A stretch of 9,803 bases of DNA from CAYVKY01 sp964452115 (GCA_964452115.1 CAYVKY010000088.1:1-9803); one strand, 5' to 3'; shown: positions 1-7,470, counted from the first letter of the stretch. Numbers and translations: made by a program. Notes: generated by a model not told the origin, from the letters alone.

Positions 1-236
1 CGAACCCGTTCAATCCTGTAACTAAGATTAACTTCGCAATCCCGAAACAGGGATTCACAACACTGAAAATTTATGATATGCTCGGAAGAGAAGTATCACG
101 GCTTGTGAATGAAGTTAAGACAGCAGGTACATACTCAGTAGATTTCGACGCATCAACGCTTTCAAGCGGCGTTTACTTCTATAAACTTGAAGTCAACGGT
201 TTTGTTGACACAAAGAGAATGGTACTTGTCAAATAA
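1..236 (+). CDS. T9SS type A sorting domain, C-terminal end of a secreted protein (5' partial)
   Basis: The reading frame is open from the window edge (first full codon at 3) to a TAA at 234-236, giving the last 77 residues of a protein whose start lies outside. It opens with NPFNPVTKINFAIP, continues with LKIYDMLGREVSRLV, then G-T-Y-S-V-D-F and LSSGVYFYKLE, and ends TKRMVLVK. That order is the signature of the type A C-terminal sorting domain, a beta-sandwich that directs proteins through the type IX secretion system, after which it is normally removed and the cargo released or anchored at the cell surface. The function of the cargo cannot be told from this piece. The domain is the best taxonomic marker here, since T9SS is largely confined to Bacteroidota and relatives, and the NPFNP opening is very common in Ignavibacteria-type proteins (from memory). 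A strong terminator follows 28 nt after the stop. Confidence 0.9.
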   Translation, partial: NPFNPVTKINFAIPKQGFTTLKIYDMLGREVSRLVNEVKTAGTYSVDFDASTLSSGVYFYKLEVNGFVDTKRMVLVK

Positions 237-264
237 GAATTAAAAATTAAGAATATTTTCTCAC

Positions 265-301
265 TCCTTCCCAAGCTCCGGCTTGGGAAGGATTTTTTTT
301 T
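265..301 (+). terminator. Intrinsic terminator after the T9SS-cargo gene
   Basis: A perfect 12-bp stem (265-276 with 281-292, arm TCCTTCCCAAGC) closes a TCCG tetraloop and is followed directly by nine T residues (293-301). The G+C-rich stem plus T-run is a textbook rho-independent terminator for the plus strand. Confidence 0.9.
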
Positions 302-318
302 CAAATATACGTAAATTG

Positions 319-334
319 CATTCCCAAGCTGGAG
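319..334. repeat. Half palindrome (5' arm, loop, and first two bases of the 3' arm only)
   Basis: CATTCCCAAGCTGGAG reads as the left arm CATTCCCAAGCT, a GG loop and the first two bases (AG) of a right arm that should continue CTTGGGAATG. Instead it breaks into the outer end of the MITE-like element. The arm TTCCCAAGCT also occurs, intact and paired, in the terminator at 268-277. The missing right arm is not found on the far side of the element, so this is not a clean insertion into one hairpin. Confidence 0.5.
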
Positions 335-376
335 AGATTGTGCAAAAACGCTTAATATAATTTCCTATGACTACAG

Positions 377-397
377 CCCACGACTTTCAGTCGTGGG
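377..397. repeat. Hairpin A of element copy 1
   Basis: The arms CCCACGACT (377-385) and AGTCGTGGG (389-397) form a perfect 9-bp stem around the loop TTC. The sequence is followed by TAAGCTATA, which is also kept in copy 2. It is the exact reverse complement of hairpin D (552-572). Confidence 0.9.
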
Positions 398-414
398 TAA
401 GCTATATGATTAAA

Positions 415-436
415 TGAAACCGTTTTAACGGTTTCA
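415..436. repeat. Hairpin B of element copy 1
   Basis: TGAAACCGTT (415-424) pairs with AACGGTTTCA (427-436) across a central TT. The same 22 bases occur without change in copy 2 at 9598-9619, the longest fully conserved hairpin between the copies. Confidence 0.9.
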
Positions 437-512
437 AATATTTGCATATATATTTTATTAATAGATTATTTTAAATAATTAGATGTATAATCTGATTGAT
501 ATAAGTAGATTA

Positions 513-532
513 TAAACCGTTGAAACGGTTTA
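513..532. repeat. Hairpin C of element copy 1
   Basis: TAAACCGTT (513-521) pairs with AACGGTTTA (524-532) around a GA loop. It shares the AAACCGTT / AACGGTTT core with hairpin B, so B and C can also pair with one another. In copy 2 one G of the right arm is missing. Confidence 0.9.
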
Positions 533-551
533 AGTAGAAACAATATTTTTT

Positions 552-572
552 CCCACGACTGAAAGTCGTGGG
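552..572. repeat. Hairpin D of element copy 1
   Basis: CCCACGACT (552-560) pairs with AGTCGTGGG (564-572) around the loop GAA. It is the exact reverse complement of hairpin A, so A and D are 21-bp inverted repeats 154 bp apart. Neither strand has a T-run directly after the hairpin, so it does not look like an intrinsic terminator. Confidence 0.9.
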
Positions 573-653
573 TTGAAGTTTAATTACTCTGTCTTTGCAC
601 AGTCTCGTAAGTGCTGTATTTTTTTCCTTCGAAATGTTAATATAAAAAAAATA

Positions 654-1298
654 TTACGGTGAAAGGCGGTCTATTTTCCAGGTGTCATTTGACTTTTGGT
701 AGATGACGCGGTCGTGAAGGCGGTTTGCACGCCCCTGCCAGAATTCAAAATATTCAGGCACAAGGCGGTATCCGCCCCAATACGGCGGGAGGGGAATATC
801 CTTAGAATGAAATTTTGCGAGATAATATAAAAATTTTTTTACTATTGTCAGACGGCTGTTAATAATTGTTGATTGATTTGATGCCCACGCACCGACTTTG
901 CTTTTGAATGGTCTGGTTTTGAAATATTTTTCGGATTCTTTCTGCGATACTTTTTCAACTTTGCCTTCTATTCTGATTTGCCGCTCGAGTTCAGGCCAAT
1001 AGAATAATAGTGATGCTTGATTGTTCTCCGCAAGTTCTTTTCCTTTTGTGCTTTCATAGTTTGAATAGTAAACAAATCCCGTTTCATCATACGATTTTAA
1101 AAGCAGCGTTCTTGCCGAAGGTTTTCCTTGCTTTGATGCAGTTGCAAGTATCACGGCTGTCGGCTCAATTAAATTTGATTTGAGCATTTCTTCAAACCAG
1201 ATATTGAACTGAACAAACGGGTTCAGGTCAACATCTTTGGTGTCCAGTGATTTTAATTTGTAATTTCTTCTGATGTTCTCTAATTCCTTGTGTATCAT
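654..1298 (-). CDS. pdxH: Pyridoxine/pyridoxamine 5'-phosphate oxidase
   Basis: This 214-residue cytoplasmic FMN enzyme oxidises pyridoxine 5'-phosphate or pyridoxamine 5'-phosphate to pyridoxal 5'-phosphate with O2, the last step of PLP synthesis and salvage. The length is close to E. coli PdxH (218 aa). Visible family blocks are SARTLLLK (61-68), FVYYSNYESTKGKEL (75-89, FMN phosphate contacts), ERQIRIEG (105-112), PPYWGGYRLVPE (171-182), FWQGRANRLHDR (186-197) and the C-terminal WKIDRLSP. R193 and H195 correspond to the substrate-binding Arg197 and His199 of the E. coli enzyme. The ATG lies one base after the stop of the GH3 gene (TAA-T-ATG), so it is almost certainly co-transcribed and probably translationally coupled. 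It is the last gene of the minus-strand set. No intrinsic terminator is visible in the 48 bp between its stop and the MITE-like element. Confidence 0.96.
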   Translation of the reverse strand: MIHKELENIRRNYKLKSLDTKDVDLNPFVQFNIWFEEMLKSNLIEPTAVILATASKQGKPSARTLLLKSYDETGFVYYSNYESTKGKELAENNQASLLFYWPELERQIRIEGKVEKVSQKESEKYFKTRPFKSKVGAWASNQSTIINSRLTIVKKFLYYLAKFHSKDIPLPPYWGGYRLVPEYFEFWQGRANRLHDRVIYQKSNDTWKIDRLSP

Positions 1299-1299
1299 A

Positions 1300-2964
1300 T
1301 TATTTTAAAATTTTATTTATTCCAAAACCGAATTTATATTTTTCCGAAATTGTCACAGGCAGTTTTCCTTTTGCGGGAATAATGCCTTTCAGAACTTTTA
1401 CCGCCGCAATGATTGAAGTCTCCGAATCGCCGTATGCACAAATGTATCCGCTGACTTCAGGAAAATCTTTCAGCAGGTACGGATTGCCAAACGATATTAC
1501 GATAACCTTGTTATTATTTTGCACAAGCGAATTTATCATACTTAAATATTCCTGCGGAATGCCTGCGGTGCCCGATTTATAAAGTACTTTTGAAAAAACG
1601 GGAACGATAACGGTTTCGCCTGTTATTTCCTGAATGTTTTGCTGCGGGAAAATTATATTTTCCCCTGTAAATGCATCCGAAAATTCTTTATTGAATATTT
1701 CGTGTGACTTAGAATCTTTGATTGTATTTACGGGAATAATATTTACAGATGCCGATTGATGAATATCGAATTCATCTTTGACGAGTGTGATTGATTCATC
1801 GGCAATCTGCTGTGACAATGCTTTTTCTTCGGGTGTATTTACATTAACGCTTACAAGATTTTCATTCACAAGTTTGTCTGAAAATAGTCCGAGGCGGATT
1901 TTATTATCTAAAATTTTCCTGCACGATTCATTAATTCTTTCTTCTTTGATATCTCCGGTCTTTACACTTTCTTCAATTGCATCAATTGCAGCCATTTCAT
2001 CAGTATCCATTAAAATAAAATCTATCCCTGCCTTAACGCATCTCACCGCAATCTCTCCGGCGGAAAAATTTTTGGTTACTCCGGACATATTGAGTGCATC
2101 CGTAACAATCAGCCCGTTAAATTTCAAATCATTTTTCAGAAGTCCGTCAACAATCGCAGGGGACAGCGATGCCGGAACTTTCGGATTTTTTTCAAGCGAA
2201 GGAAATGAAAGATGTGCAATCATAACAGAGCCGACTCCCGATTGAATGGCACTTTTGAAAGGAACGAGTTCGATTTCATTTAATCTTTCCATATCATAAG
2301 GAATCACTGGCAGGTCATTGTGCGAATCAATATCAGTGTCTCCGTGTCCCGGAAAATGCTTTGCTGTTGCAATTACGCCGCCTTCCTGCAATCCTTTAAT
2401 CATATTATCGCCCATTTCGGAAACGAGCAGCGGGTCTTCGCCGAATGAACGTACATTAATAATCGGATTATCCGGATTATTATTGACATCCATCACAGGT
2501 GAATAATTCTGATGCACGCCTAATGCTCTGCACTCTTTGCCGATGAGCAAACCCATTTTATATGCAAGCTGCGGATTGCGCGCCGCGCCGATTGCCATAT
2601 TATTCGGAAAAAGCGAACCGTCAACGAGCCGCATACTTGTGCCGCGCTCATAGTCCGCAGAAATCAGAAGGGGAATATCAGATAAATTCTGAAGGCGGTT
2701 CGTAAATTTTGCCTGTTCAAGGCACTTACCTTTGAAAAAAATCACACCGCCGATTTTTTTATTAACTATTAAATCTCTAAGTCTTGAGAATTCCTGAGAT
2801 GATTCATCGTAATTAAATCCATCCGAATTTGTAATAATCATTTGTGCGATTTTTTCGCGAAGCGTCAAATTTTTCATAATTGAATCCGGTGTAATCTGTG
2901 AACGTGTTGAACCTGTAAAAAATAAAACAATTGCCAATACAAAACTAAATTTTAGAATTCTCAT
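1300..2964 (-). CDS. Secreted glycoside hydrolase family 3 protein, NagZ-like beta-N-acetylhexosaminidase
   Basis: The protein has 554 residues. Residues 1-22 form a signal peptide (basic start MRILK, hydrophobic core, small residues before cleavage), so it acts in the periplasm or outside the cytoplasmic membrane. The GH3 TIM barrel covers about 30-360. It carries KHFPGHGDTDIDSH (202-215), with the Asp-x-His pair (D213, H215) that serves as acid/base in NagZ-type enzymes, and the nucleophile D289 in GLIVTDALNMSGV. A smaller alpha/beta domain (about 380-545) resembles the GH3 C-terminal domain, as in the two-domain Bacillus NagZ/YbbD, rather than the single-domain E. coli NagZ. The likely role is removing GlcNAc from muropeptides during peptidoglycan turnover. 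Some Bacteroidota homologues carry a C-terminal beta-lactamase-like domain; this one does not. The start at 2964 overlaps the 3' end of dusB by 20 nt. Family is certain; exact substrate is inferred from the motif. Confidence 0.88.
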   Translation of the reverse strand: MRILKFSFVLAIVLFFTGSTRSQITPDSIMKNLTLREKIAQMIITNSDGFNYDESSQEFSRLRDLIVNKKIGGVIFFKGKCLEQAKFTNRLQNLSDIPLLISADYERGTSMRLVDGSLFPNNMAIGAARNPQLAYKMGLLIGKECRALGVHQNYSPVMDVNNNPDNPIINVRSFGEDPLLVSEMGDNMIKGLQEGGVIATAKHFPGHGDTDIDSHNDLPVIPYDMERLNEIELVPFKSAIQSGVGSVMIAHLSFPSLEKNPKVPASLSPAIVDGLLKNDLKFNGLIVTDALNMSGVTKNFSAGEIAVRCVKAGIDFILMDTDEMAAIDAIEESVKTGDIKEERINESCRKILDNKIRLGLFSDKLVNENLVSVNVNTPEEKALSQQIADESITLVKDEFDIHQSASVNIIPVNTIKDSKSHEIFNKEFSDAFTGENIIFPQQNIQEITGETVIVPVFSKVLYKSGTAGIPQEYLSMINSLVQNNNKVIVISFGNPYLLKDFPEVSGYICAYGDSETSIIAAVKVLKGIIPAKGKLPVTISEKYKFGFGINKILK

Positions 2965-3907
2965 ATTTGAAATTTAAAAGTTTTTCTTTGATAGGTGCAA
3001 GCTCGGAAAACTGCATGAGTTCGAGCCTGAATTTACTTACATCCTTTATGTTTCTGAAATATCCCGAATAATGTTTTCTGAATTCCATCACTCCGTATTT
3101 TTCGCCTTTAAGTTCAACCGACTTTTCAAGGTGCTCGATGCAGTAATCAATTTTTTCGGTTAGCGGCGGTTCTTCTTCGTGAGTGCCGTGCTCAAGAAAA
3201 TATTTTGTCTGACGGAAAATCCACGGATTTGTAATCGCTGCCTGACCAATCATCACGGCATCGGGTTCATAATTATCGAAAATAAATTTCACATCTTCGG
3301 GAGTTTTTATATTACCGTTTATGATTATAGGAATTTTTACTCCTGCATCTTTGATTCTTTTGCCCCAAGCCCAGTCCGCATCGCCTTTATTTCCCTGCGA
3401 CCTGAAGCGGCAGTGAACCGTAAGCGCCTGTATGCCGATATCTTCCATCATTTTTGCTACATCAAGAATTACGACTGATGAAGCGTCCCACCCGATTCTC
3501 GTTTTTAAAGTTACGGGAAGGCTTACATTTTTAACAACCATCTCGGCTATGCTTTTCATTTTCGGAAGGTCTTTCAGAAGTCCCGCTCCCTGTCCCCGCA
3601 GCGCCACATCCTTTACCCAGCATCCGCAGTTGATATCAATGAAGTCCGGAGATGCCTCTTCAGCACGCTTTGCGGCTTCTATCATAGATTCTTCCAAACC
3701 GCCGAAAATCTGAATGCCAAGCGGTCTCTCTTCCGGATAGAAAAATAGTTTGTTCAGGGCTTTTCTTGCGTCTCGGATTAGTCCTTCGGACGAAATGAAT
3801 TCAGTATATAGAATATCCGCGCCAAGCCGTTTGCAGATTAATCTGAACGGCGGTTCGGTCACATCTTCCATCGGAGCAAGTGCAAGTTTATTTTTAAAAT
3901 CGAGCAT
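2945..3907 (-). CDS. dusB: tRNA-dihydrouridine synthase (Dus family)
   Basis: This FMN-dependent enzyme reduces specific uridines in tRNA loops to dihydrouridine. With the start used here it has 320 residues. The FMN-binding TIM barrel shows LALAPMEDVTEPPFR near the N-terminus, DINCGCWVKDV with the catalytic cysteine (C96; second Cys), TLKTRIGWD with the FMN-contacting Lys, LTVHCRFRSQGNKGDADW, IIINGNI and AVMIGQAAITNPWIF, then the helical C-terminal domain with FRKHYSGYF. The open frame extends to an ATG at 3967, adding 20 residues with no family match. I chose the ATG at 3905-3907 because MLDFKNKLALAPM fits the usual short lead before the APM motif. Its TAG lies inside the start of the GH3 gene (20-nt overlap), so it leads a three-gene transcript. 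The usual GCP around the catalytic Cys is GCW here. The dusB subtype is my best match by motif and length and is less certain than the family. Confidence 0.87.
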   Translation of the reverse strand: MLDFKNKLALAPMEDVTEPPFRLICKRLGADILYTEFISSEGLIRDARKALNKLFFYPEERPLGIQIFGGLEESMIEAAKRAEEASPDFIDINCGCWVKDVALRGQGAGLLKDLPKMKSIAEMVVKNVSLPVTLKTRIGWDASSVVILDVAKMMEDIGIQALTVHCRFRSQGNKGDADWAWGKRIKDAGVKIPIIINGNIKTPEDVKFIFDNYEPDAVMIGQAAITNPWIFRQTKYFLEHGTHEEEPPLTEKIDYCIEHLEKSVELKGEKYGVMEFRKHYSGYFRNIKDVSKFRLELMQFSELAPIKEKLLNFKYENSKI

Positions 3908-4027
3908 AAACAAATTTAAGAAATATAGAGCGTCAATAAAATCCATTTTAAAAGTATGTGAAAGCATCCATTTTAAAATATCATTTTGGTATTATAAATT
4001 GATTAAATATTTATTAGTTTATAAGAT
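3908..4027. promoter_or_regulatory. Divergent intergenic spacer with a 13-bp direct repeat
   Basis: This A/T-rich spacer separates the minus-strand dusB set from the plus-strand hydrolase and must hold promoters for both directions. It contains ATCCATTTTAAAA twice, at 3941-3953 and 3966-3978, 25 bp apart start to start, a spacing near 2.4 helical turns. I could not assign a convincing -35/-10 or a Bacteroidota TTG / TAnnTTTG pair on either side. TAAATTTG, read on the minus strand just before the ATG at 3907, resembles the latter -7 box but sits too close to the start codon to rely on. An operator role for the repeat is inferred only. Confidence 0.35.
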
Positions 4028-4858
4028 ATGTTACTATCAAAAGAACTGATTAATTTCGGGAAACTTGAAAAGATGTATTTGGAAAGCGGATGGTCAAAAG
4101 ATGTAATTGAATGTACAAACACTTATAAAATTGAATACTTATCGGATGATGTGACTGTTGAAGGTTACATTTCCGAACCCGAAAATATAAAAGGTAAAAC
4201 ACCTGTAATTATATGGAATCGCGGCGGTTTCGGCGAAGACGGCAGGCTGGATGAATTTCTTGCAGCCGGAATACTCGGAGAAATAGCCTCGTGGGGCTAT
4301 ATTGCCATGATGTCAAATTACAGGGATGACGATGAACTCGGCGGCAAAGACCTGAATGACATTCTGAACCTGATAGAGATTGCAGAAGATATGCCTGCGT
4401 GCGATACGGAAAGAATCGGAATGGAAGGATGGAGCCGCGGCGGTATGATGCTTTATCTCACACTCACAAAAACCGATAAAATAAAATGTGCCGTGTCTGT
4501 TGCCGGTATGGCAAGCCTTGAAAGGAACAGAGAAAACAATTTTAATATTTCAAAAGTAATCGAAGCAAAACTCAATTTCCTGAATGATACTGTTGACAAT
4601 ATTATCAATTCCAGAACTGCTTTGAAATTTTATGATAAGATGAATCCCGGTACACCGATTTTATTTCTGCACGGAACTAATGATGAAAAAATTAGCTATA
4701 AAGACAGCGAAGAATTATATAAACTATTAAAAGAAAGGAACAAAAAAACTAATTACGAATTCCGTCTTTTTGACGGAGATGACCACTACTTAAATAAACA
4801 TAAACAGGAAGTGTCACGCATGAAAAAGGAATGGTTTGACAGGTATTTAAAGAACTGA
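4028..4858 (+). CDS. Alpha/beta hydrolase, prolyl-oligopeptidase (S9)-like / dienelactone hydrolase-like
   Basis: This 276-residue protein has no signal peptide or membrane segment and is probably cytoplasmic. After an N-terminal lead (VTVEGYISEPENIKGKTPVIIWNRGG) with the first core strands of an alpha/beta hydrolase, it shows a complete catalytic triad in the expected order: nucleophile S136 in GWSRGG, acid D219 in FLHGTNDEKIS and base H253 in GDDHYL. The wide GxSxGG elbow and the late Asp/His spacing fit the catalytic domain of the S9 peptidase/acyl-peptide hydrolase group, but there is no beta-propeller domain, so it is a stand-alone hydrolase of unknown substrate (ester, peptide or amide). 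A Met at residue 16 is a possible alternative start. It is the first plus-strand gene, 83 bp before clpC. Nothing in the neighbourhood indicates the substrate. Confidence 0.85.
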   Translation: MLLSKELINFGKLEKMYLESGWSKDVIECTNTYKIEYLSDDVTVEGYISEPENIKGKTPVIIWNRGGFGEDGRLDEFLAAGILGEIASWGYIAMMSNYRDDDELGGKDLNDILNLIEIAEDMPACDTERIGMEGWSRGGMMLYLTLTKTDKIKCAVSVAGMASLERNRENNFNISKVIEAKLNFLNDTVDNIINSRTALKFYDKMNPGTPILFLHGTNDEKISYKDSEELYKLLKERNKKTNYEFRLFDGDDHYLNKHKQEVSRMKKEWFDRYLKN

Positions 4859-4941
4859 TGAGATATCTAATATTTGAATATTTTGAATTTGTTTCTTGTA
4901 AATATTGTTATTGTAAGTAGAAAATTAAATTAAATAGTATT

Positions 4942-7470
4942 ATGGACAGCAATTTCTCAAATAGGGTACAGGAAGTTATAAGGTTAAGTAAAGAGGAAGC
5001 AATCAGGCTCGGCCATGATTATATCGGAACTGAACACTTGCTTTTAGGAATCATACGTGAAGGTGAAGGTGTAGCTTTGACAATATTCAAAAATCTGGGT
5101 GTATCAATTCCAAAACTGAAGAAAGCAATTGAAGAAGCGGTTCCTCAAGGCGGTGCCACGATGACAATCGGAAATATTCCGCTGACAAAGCAGGCAGAGA
5201 AGGTTCTGAAGATTACATATCTTGAAGCAAAACTTTTCAAGTCTAATGTAATCGGCACGGAACATCTATTACTATCAATATTACGTGAGGATGATAATCT
5301 TGCGGCACAGATATTACACAATTTCGATGTGAATTATGATTCGGTAAGAATGGAACTGATGGATATTGTAAATGAAAATCAGCAGGGTGCAGCATCATCA
5401 TCCGCTGCTCCTCAGAAACCGGCTGCCGAAAAGAAAACGGCGGAAAAATCAAAGACACCAGTTCTGGACAATTTCGGAAGGGATCTTACAAAATTAGCGG
5501 CTGAAGATAAACTCGACCCCGTAATAGGAAGGGAAAGGGAAATCGAAAGAGTCGCTCAGGTATTATCAAGAAGAAAGAAAAACAATCCGGTACTGATAGG
5601 CGAGCCCGGTGTCGGCAAAACAGCAATTGCAGAAGGACTTGCAATGCGCATCATCAATAAAAAAGTTTCAAGAGTGTTGCACAATAAACGCGTAATCACA
5701 CTTGACCTTGCAGCGCTTGTAGCAGGTACGAAATACAGAGGACAATTTGAAGAGAGAATGAAGGCGATAATGAATGAACTGGAAAAATCCAAAGATGTTA
5801 TTCTGTTCATTGATGAACTTCACACAATAGTAGGCGCGGGCGGCGCAAGCGGTTCGCTTGATGCATCAAACATTTTCAAGCCGGCTCTTTCACGCGGAGA
5901 CCTGCAGTGCATCGGAGCAACAACTCTTAACGAATACAGGCAGTACATCGAAAAAGACGGCGCGCTTGACAGGAGATTCCAGAAAATAATGGTTGAGCCG
6001 ACAAACGTGGAAGAAACTATTCAGATACTCGAAAATATTAAAAGCAAATATGAAGAGCATCACAACGTGCATTACACGAGCGAAGCAATCGTAGAAGCAG
6101 TAAGGCTCAGCGACAGATACATCACAGACCGTCTGCTTCCGGATAAAGCCATTGACGTGCTTGATGAAGCCGGAGCAAGAGTGCACTTATCTAATATTGT
6201 GATTCCGGAAGACGTGGCAAAAATTGAAGAAGAAATCGAAGCGGTGAAAATAGAAAAGAACAATGTGGTTAAGAATCAGAATTTTGAAGAAGCTGCCAGG
6301 CTGCGCGACAAGGAAAAAAATCTTCTGTCAGACCTTGAAGAAGCAAAATTCAACTGGGAATTAAAAAATCAGAATACATATTATAACGTCGGCGAGCAAG
6401 ATATTGCAGATGTGGTTGCAATGATGACGGGCATTCCGGTGAATAAGATAGCGGAATCCGAATCCATTAAGCTTGTAAATATGGAAGAGGAGCTTAAGAA
6501 AGTGGTAGTCGGACAGGATGAAGCTATCGAAAAAATATCGAAAGCCATCAGGCGTGCAAGAGCCGGACTGAAAGACCCGAACCGTCCGATAGGTTCGTTT
6601 GTATTTCTCGGACCGACGGGTGTCGGAAAAACAGAACTTGCGAAGCAGCTGGCAAAATTTCTTTTTGATTCGGAAGAAGCACTTATCCGTGTGGATATGA
6701 GCGAATATATGGAGAAGTTTAATGTGTCAAGGCTTGTAGGTGCGCCTCCGGGATACGTCGGATACGAAGAAGGCGGGCAGCTTACCGAAAAGGTTAGGCG
6801 CAAACCTTACAGCGTGATATTGCTTGATGAAATTGAAAAAGCACATCCGGATACATTTAACGTGCTGCTTCAGGTATTGGATGACGGTATTCTGACAGAC
6901 GGATTAGGAAGAAAGGTTGATTTCAAAAATACAATTTTGATTATGACTTCAAACATCGGTACACGAGATTTGAAGATTGACAAGGTACTCGGATTCGGTG
7001 ATGCCAAACAAACGGATGAACACGAAAAAATCAAAGATTCGATTGATGAAGCAGTCAAAAAAATATTTTCGCCTGAATTTCTGAATCGTGTTGATGACTT
7101 TATCGTATTCAGACAATTATCAAGAGAGAGCCTTTTCAGCATTGTTGAAATAGCAGTCATCAAACTGAAGAAGAGACTGGATACGCAGAATATCAAAATT
7201 GTTGTTTCGGACAAAGCAAAAGAATTTATAGTAGAAAAAGGATTTGACAGGGTGTACGGCGCAAGGCCGTTAAGAAGGGCTTTGCAGCGGTATCTTGAAG
7301 ACCCGTTGAGTGAAGAAATTCTCAAAGGCACTGTGAAAATTTTCTCCGTTGTTGAAGTGAATTACACTCAGGGTGACGAAGGATTTACATTCAAAACACT
7401 GTCTGATGTAACTGTGCCTGCGGACGAATCGCATCCGGTTGCACCTGATTCAAAATCTGATAAAGATTAA
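4942..7470 (+). CDS. clpC: ClpC-type AAA+ unfoldase, ATPase subunit of the Clp protease
   Basis: This 842-residue double-ring unfoldase feeds substrates to the ClpP peptidase. Domains in order: two Clp N repeats (about 1-145), an Ala/Lys-rich linker (149-171), first AAA+ module with Walker A GEPGVGKT (220-227), pore loop GTKYRGQFEER (from 262) and Walker B VILFIDELH (286-294), a coiled middle region with a UVR-type motif (KNQNFEEAARLRDKEK, about 444-459), second AAA+ module with Walker A GPTGVGKT (557-564), pore loop GYVGYEEGG (604-612) and Walker B VILLDEIEKA (625-634), then the C-terminal D2-small domain ending in an acidic tail. The short middle domain with UVR motif separates ClpC from ClpB, and LGF (683-685) sits where the ClpP-docking loop belongs, so it should be a protease partner rather than a disaggregase. 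No adaptor gene or CtsR-like operator is seen beside it. fabH follows after 46 bp and may be co-transcribed. Confidence 0.96.
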   Translation: MDSNFSNRVQEVIRLSKEEAIRLGHDYIGTEHLLLGIIREGEGVALTIFKNLGVSIPKLKKAIEEAVPQGGATMTIGNIPLTKQAEKVLKITYLEAKLFKSNVIGTEHLLLSILREDDNLAAQILHNFDVNYDSVRMELMDIVNENQQGAASSSAAPQKPAAEKKTAEKSKTPVLDNFGRDLTKLAAEDKLDPVIGREREIERVAQVLSRRKKNNPVLIGEPGVGKTAIAEGLAMRIINKKVSRVLHNKRVITLDLAALVAGTKYRGQFEERMKAIMNELEKSKDVILFIDELHTIVGAGGASGSLDASNIFKPALSRGDLQCIGATTLNEYRQYIEKDGALDRRFQKIMVEPTNVEETIQILENIKSKYEEHHNVHYTSEAIVEAVRLSDRYITDRLLPDKAIDVLDEAGARVHLSNIVIPEDVAKIEEEIEAVKIEKNNVVKNQNFEEAARLRDKEKNLLSDLEEAKFNWELKNQNTYYNVGEQDIADVVAMMTGIPVNKIAESESIKLVNMEEELKKVVVGQDEAIEKISKAIRRARAGLKDPNRPIGSFVFLGPTGVGKTELAKQLAKFLFDSEEALIRVDMSEYMEKFNVSRLVGAPPGYVGYEEGGQLTEKVRRKPYSVILLDEIEKAHPDTFNVLLQVLDDGILTDGLGRKVDFKNTILIMTSNIGTRDLKIDKVLGFGDAKQTDEHEKIKDSIDEAVKKIFSPEFLNRVDDFIVFRQLSRESLFSIVEIAVIKLKKRLDTQNIKIVVSDKAKEFIVEKGFDRVYGARPLRRALQRYLEDPLSEEILKGTVKIFSVVEVNYTQGDEGFTFKTLSDVTVPADESHPVAPDSKSDKD

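Larger units (their letters stand above)
334..606. mobile_element. MITE-like palindromic element, copy 1 (complete)
   Basis: This is a non-coding 273-bp unit with nested symmetry. The outer ends are imperfect inverted repeats: 334-349 (GAGATTGTGCAAAAAC) against the reverse complement of 591-606 (GAGACTGTGCAAAGAC), 14 of 16 matching. Inside are four hairpins in the order A (377-397), B (415-436), C (513-532) and D (552-572), with A and D exact reverse complements of each other and B and C near complements. The centre is A/T-rich and carries the palindrome ATTATTTTAAATAAT (465-479). A diverged second copy lies at 9498-9750. The element has no ORF, so any mobility would need a transposase supplied in trans. 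No target-site duplication is evident. BIME/REP-type repeats mobilised by a RAYT transposase are the main alternative class. The repeat itself is certain; its mobility is inferred. Confidence 0.7.

Noticed and set aside
377..572. Hairpins A-D as intrinsic terminators for the T9SS-cargo gene or pdxH
   Set aside because: None is followed by a T-run on the relevant strand; the T-run at 545-551 comes before hairpin D on the plus strand, so it gives an A-run after it on the minus strand. A proper terminator already sits at 265-301.
377..572. A CRISPR-like array from the repeated hairpins
   Set aside because: There are only two pairs of inverted motifs with no regular spacers, and no cas gene in the window.
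324..620. Target-site duplication around element copy 1
   Set aside because: The bases flanking 334 (..GCTGGA) and 606 (GTAAGTG..) share no convincing direct repeat of 2 bp or more, so no duplication is claimed.
1778..2245. A 155-codon plus-strand frame opposite the GH3 gene
   Set aside because: It lies entirely antisense to a well-supported gene, and its Ser/Ile/Leu-rich composition is what the complement of that coding sequence gives. No family motif.
3908..3967. The 20 extra N-terminal codons of dusB from the ATG at 3967
   Set aside because: They match no family sequence, whereas the start at 3907 gives the usual short lead before APM. The longer form cannot be fully excluded.
4859..4941. 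A Bacteroidota TTG / TAnnTTTG promoter for clpC
   Set aside because: Several TTG and TA..TTG strings occur, but in such A/T-rich sequence none fits the consensus and spacing better than chance.
6381..7331. Long minus-strand frames opposite clpC
   Set aside because: They are antisense shadows of the strongly conserved second AAA+ module, with no recognisable domain and no plausible start context.
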